This document shows, one piece after another, positions 21,549 to 22,531 of a stretch of DNA of 22,531 nt. Source of the DNA: a bacterium (lineage in GTDB: Bacteria > Latescibacterota > UBA2968 > GCA-2709665); contig JAQCGA010000007.1 in NCBI GenBank assembly GCA_027619145.1, positions 1 through 22,531 of the forward strand. The letters run 5' to 3'. Numbering within the stretch: the first letter of the stretch is position 1; each line of letters begins with the position of its first letter. A program made the position numbers and the translations under genes. The notes under the pieces are model-generated. The model did no database searches. It was not told the DNA's origin and saw only the letters and a list, made by a program, of their open reading frames with translations.

Positions 21549-22531
21549 TCAGTTCCGGTCGTTTTTTATAATCCGGGGCGTGGGCAGGGGAACGATATAG
21601 TCTCCACGGAACCCTTTTTCGGTAAGCTTGGGAATGAGTTCTTCTGCAATATGCCAGGAGAAGAGCAGGGCATATTCGGGCTGGTCTTCAAAAAGTTTGG
21701 ACTCTTCCAGGACGGGGATGAGCGTTCCGGGCATATATTTGTCGATCTTGTATGAGCCTTTGATTTCCAGGATGCAGTTGACCATTTCGTGATCCAGGCC
21801 TGTGTAGGTAATGAGGGTGCTGGCCCGAGAAGGTGCGCCAATCCCGTAAATGGCGTGCCCTTTTTTTTGGATGTCTCCAATCAGAGTCAGGAGATCCAGC
21901 TTGCTTTGCATCACGTCCCGCGCAAAACCACGGTAGGTTTCCAGATTCAGGAGTCCGGCGTTTTTTTCTTCGGCCAGAAGTTCTGGAACTGAACTGTGGA
22001 TTTGGGATTGCCCTTTTCGGGCGGCAAAAACACGGATAGACCCGCCGTGAGTTGGGATGCGTTTTACGCGGAAAATTTCCAGGCCGTGTTTTTCAAAGAG
22101 ATATTTTAGTGCGTGCAGAGAATAATACCGCAGGTGTTCGTGATAAATGGTGTCGAACTGAAGGGTGCGGATGAGGTCGAGCAGATAATGAGATTCGGAA
22201 ATGAAGACGCCGTTTTCACCCAGGAGCTCCAGAATGCCATGCATGATTTCGTCCACATCTTTCATGTGGGCAAAAACGTTGGCCGCTGTGATGATGTTTG
22301 CACGCCCGTGGTTTTCGCGAACCGTGGCAGAGGTTTCTTTTGAGAAGAATGCCTGGAACGAATCGATGCCGCGCGAGTTGGCCAACTGTGCTTTGTCTGT
22401 GGGTTCGATGCCGAGGACCCGGCAGCCACCCTTTTTGAAGTTGGAGAGCAATGTGCCGTCGTTAGAACCAATGTCGATGGCGAATGTGGATTCGGTGATC
22501 GTAAAGAGTTCTCGACATTGTTCAAAGAGGT
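21549..22531 (-). CDS. Sugar C-methyltransferase, TylCIII/NovU-type (5' end outside window)
   Basis: The frame is open to the right edge, giving 326 residues; the N-terminal zinc-binding domain of the family would lie outside. SAM motif I is FAIDIGSNDGTLL at the very start of the visible part. ITAANVFAHMKDVDEI follows, then the catalytic-type TIYHEHLRYYSL, in which Glu-His corresponds to the active-site pair of TcaB9-like enzymes. HGGSIRVFAARKG and the C-terminal Rossmann-like part (IYGIGAPSRASTLITYTGLD) are diagnostic of the Methyltransf_13/14 layout. Members methylate a carbon of a keto-deoxyhexose nucleotide. The real start is outside; a TTG at 22451 is only internal. It opens the visible part of the glycan cluster. 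Confidence 0.88.
   Translation of the reverse strand, partial: LFEQCRELFTITESTFAIDIGSNDGTLLSNFKKGGCRVLGIEPTDKAQLANSRGIDSFQAFFSKETSATVRENHGRANIITAANVFAHMKDVDEIMHGILELLGENGVFISESHYLLDLIRTLQFDTIYHEHLRYYSLHALKYLFEKHGLEIFRVKRIPTHGGSIRVFAARKGQSQIHSSVPELLAEEKNAGLLNLETYRGFARDVMQSKLDLLTLIGDIQKKGHAIYGIGAPSRASTLITYTGLDHEMVNCILEIKGSYKIDKYMPGTLIPVLEESKLFEDQPEYALLFSWHIAEELIPKLTEKGFRGDYIVPLPTPRIIKNDRN

Overview
The window is bacterial chromosomal DNA, moderately GC-rich, and most likely from a flagellated or formerly flagellated diderm. The reasons are a TolB/FlgO-like secreted protein, orphan flagellar-export-type proteins (FlhB C-terminal-like and MotE-like), a sigma-54-type promoter, and a long surface-polysaccharide cluster with flippase and polyprenyl-linked glycosyltransferases. 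I cannot name the phylum from sequence alone. No tRNA, rRNA, CRISPR array, transposase, integrase or phage gene was seen.

Left part (1-5540): a partial minus-strand gene for a secreted TolB-like/TPR protein is divergent from a plus-strand run. That run is clpP (with a striking poly-glutamate N-terminal arm), a hairpin, then hemE-hemH-hemG for late haem synthesis, closed by a strong rho-independent terminator at 5513-5541. The ferrochelatase looks like the Bacillus coproporphyrin type, so the operon may run the coproporphyrin-dependent route.

Middle part (5563-8550): on the minus strand, read in transcription order, lie a possible 23-codon membrane peptide, a MotE-like membrane/coiled-coil protein, serS and a short FlhB-C-terminal-like protein. 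Divergent from them, on the plus strand, is a 57-aa gene of unknown function with a good Shine-Dalgarno and a near-consensus -24/-12 (sigma-54) promoter.

Right part (8566-22531): eleven closely packed minus-strand genes form a glycan biosynthesis locus that continues past the right edge. In transcription order they are: sugar C-methyltransferase (partial), family-2 glycosyltransferase (GT2), GT39-like membrane glycosyltransferase, FAD oxidoreductase of the UDP-galactopyranose-mutase/HemY fold, YfhO-like membrane protein, Wzx-like flippase, SAM methyltransferase, GT2, a GT2-methyltransferase fusion, a GtrB/Dpm1-like GT2, and a DegT-family sugar aminotransferase. Several genes overlap by 4-8 nt or abut. 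A near-consensus sigma-70 promoter overlaps the flippase stop codon and could make the last five genes a separate transcript.

The most unexpected structure is a set of short degenerate heptad/octad tandem arrays at gene edges: the hemH tail, downstream of hemG, downstream of serS, and the serS leader. One more lies in frame inside the YfhO-like gene. They differ in sequence but share the 7-8 nt period, and they appear to supply hairpins, a protein C-terminus and possibly a promoter.
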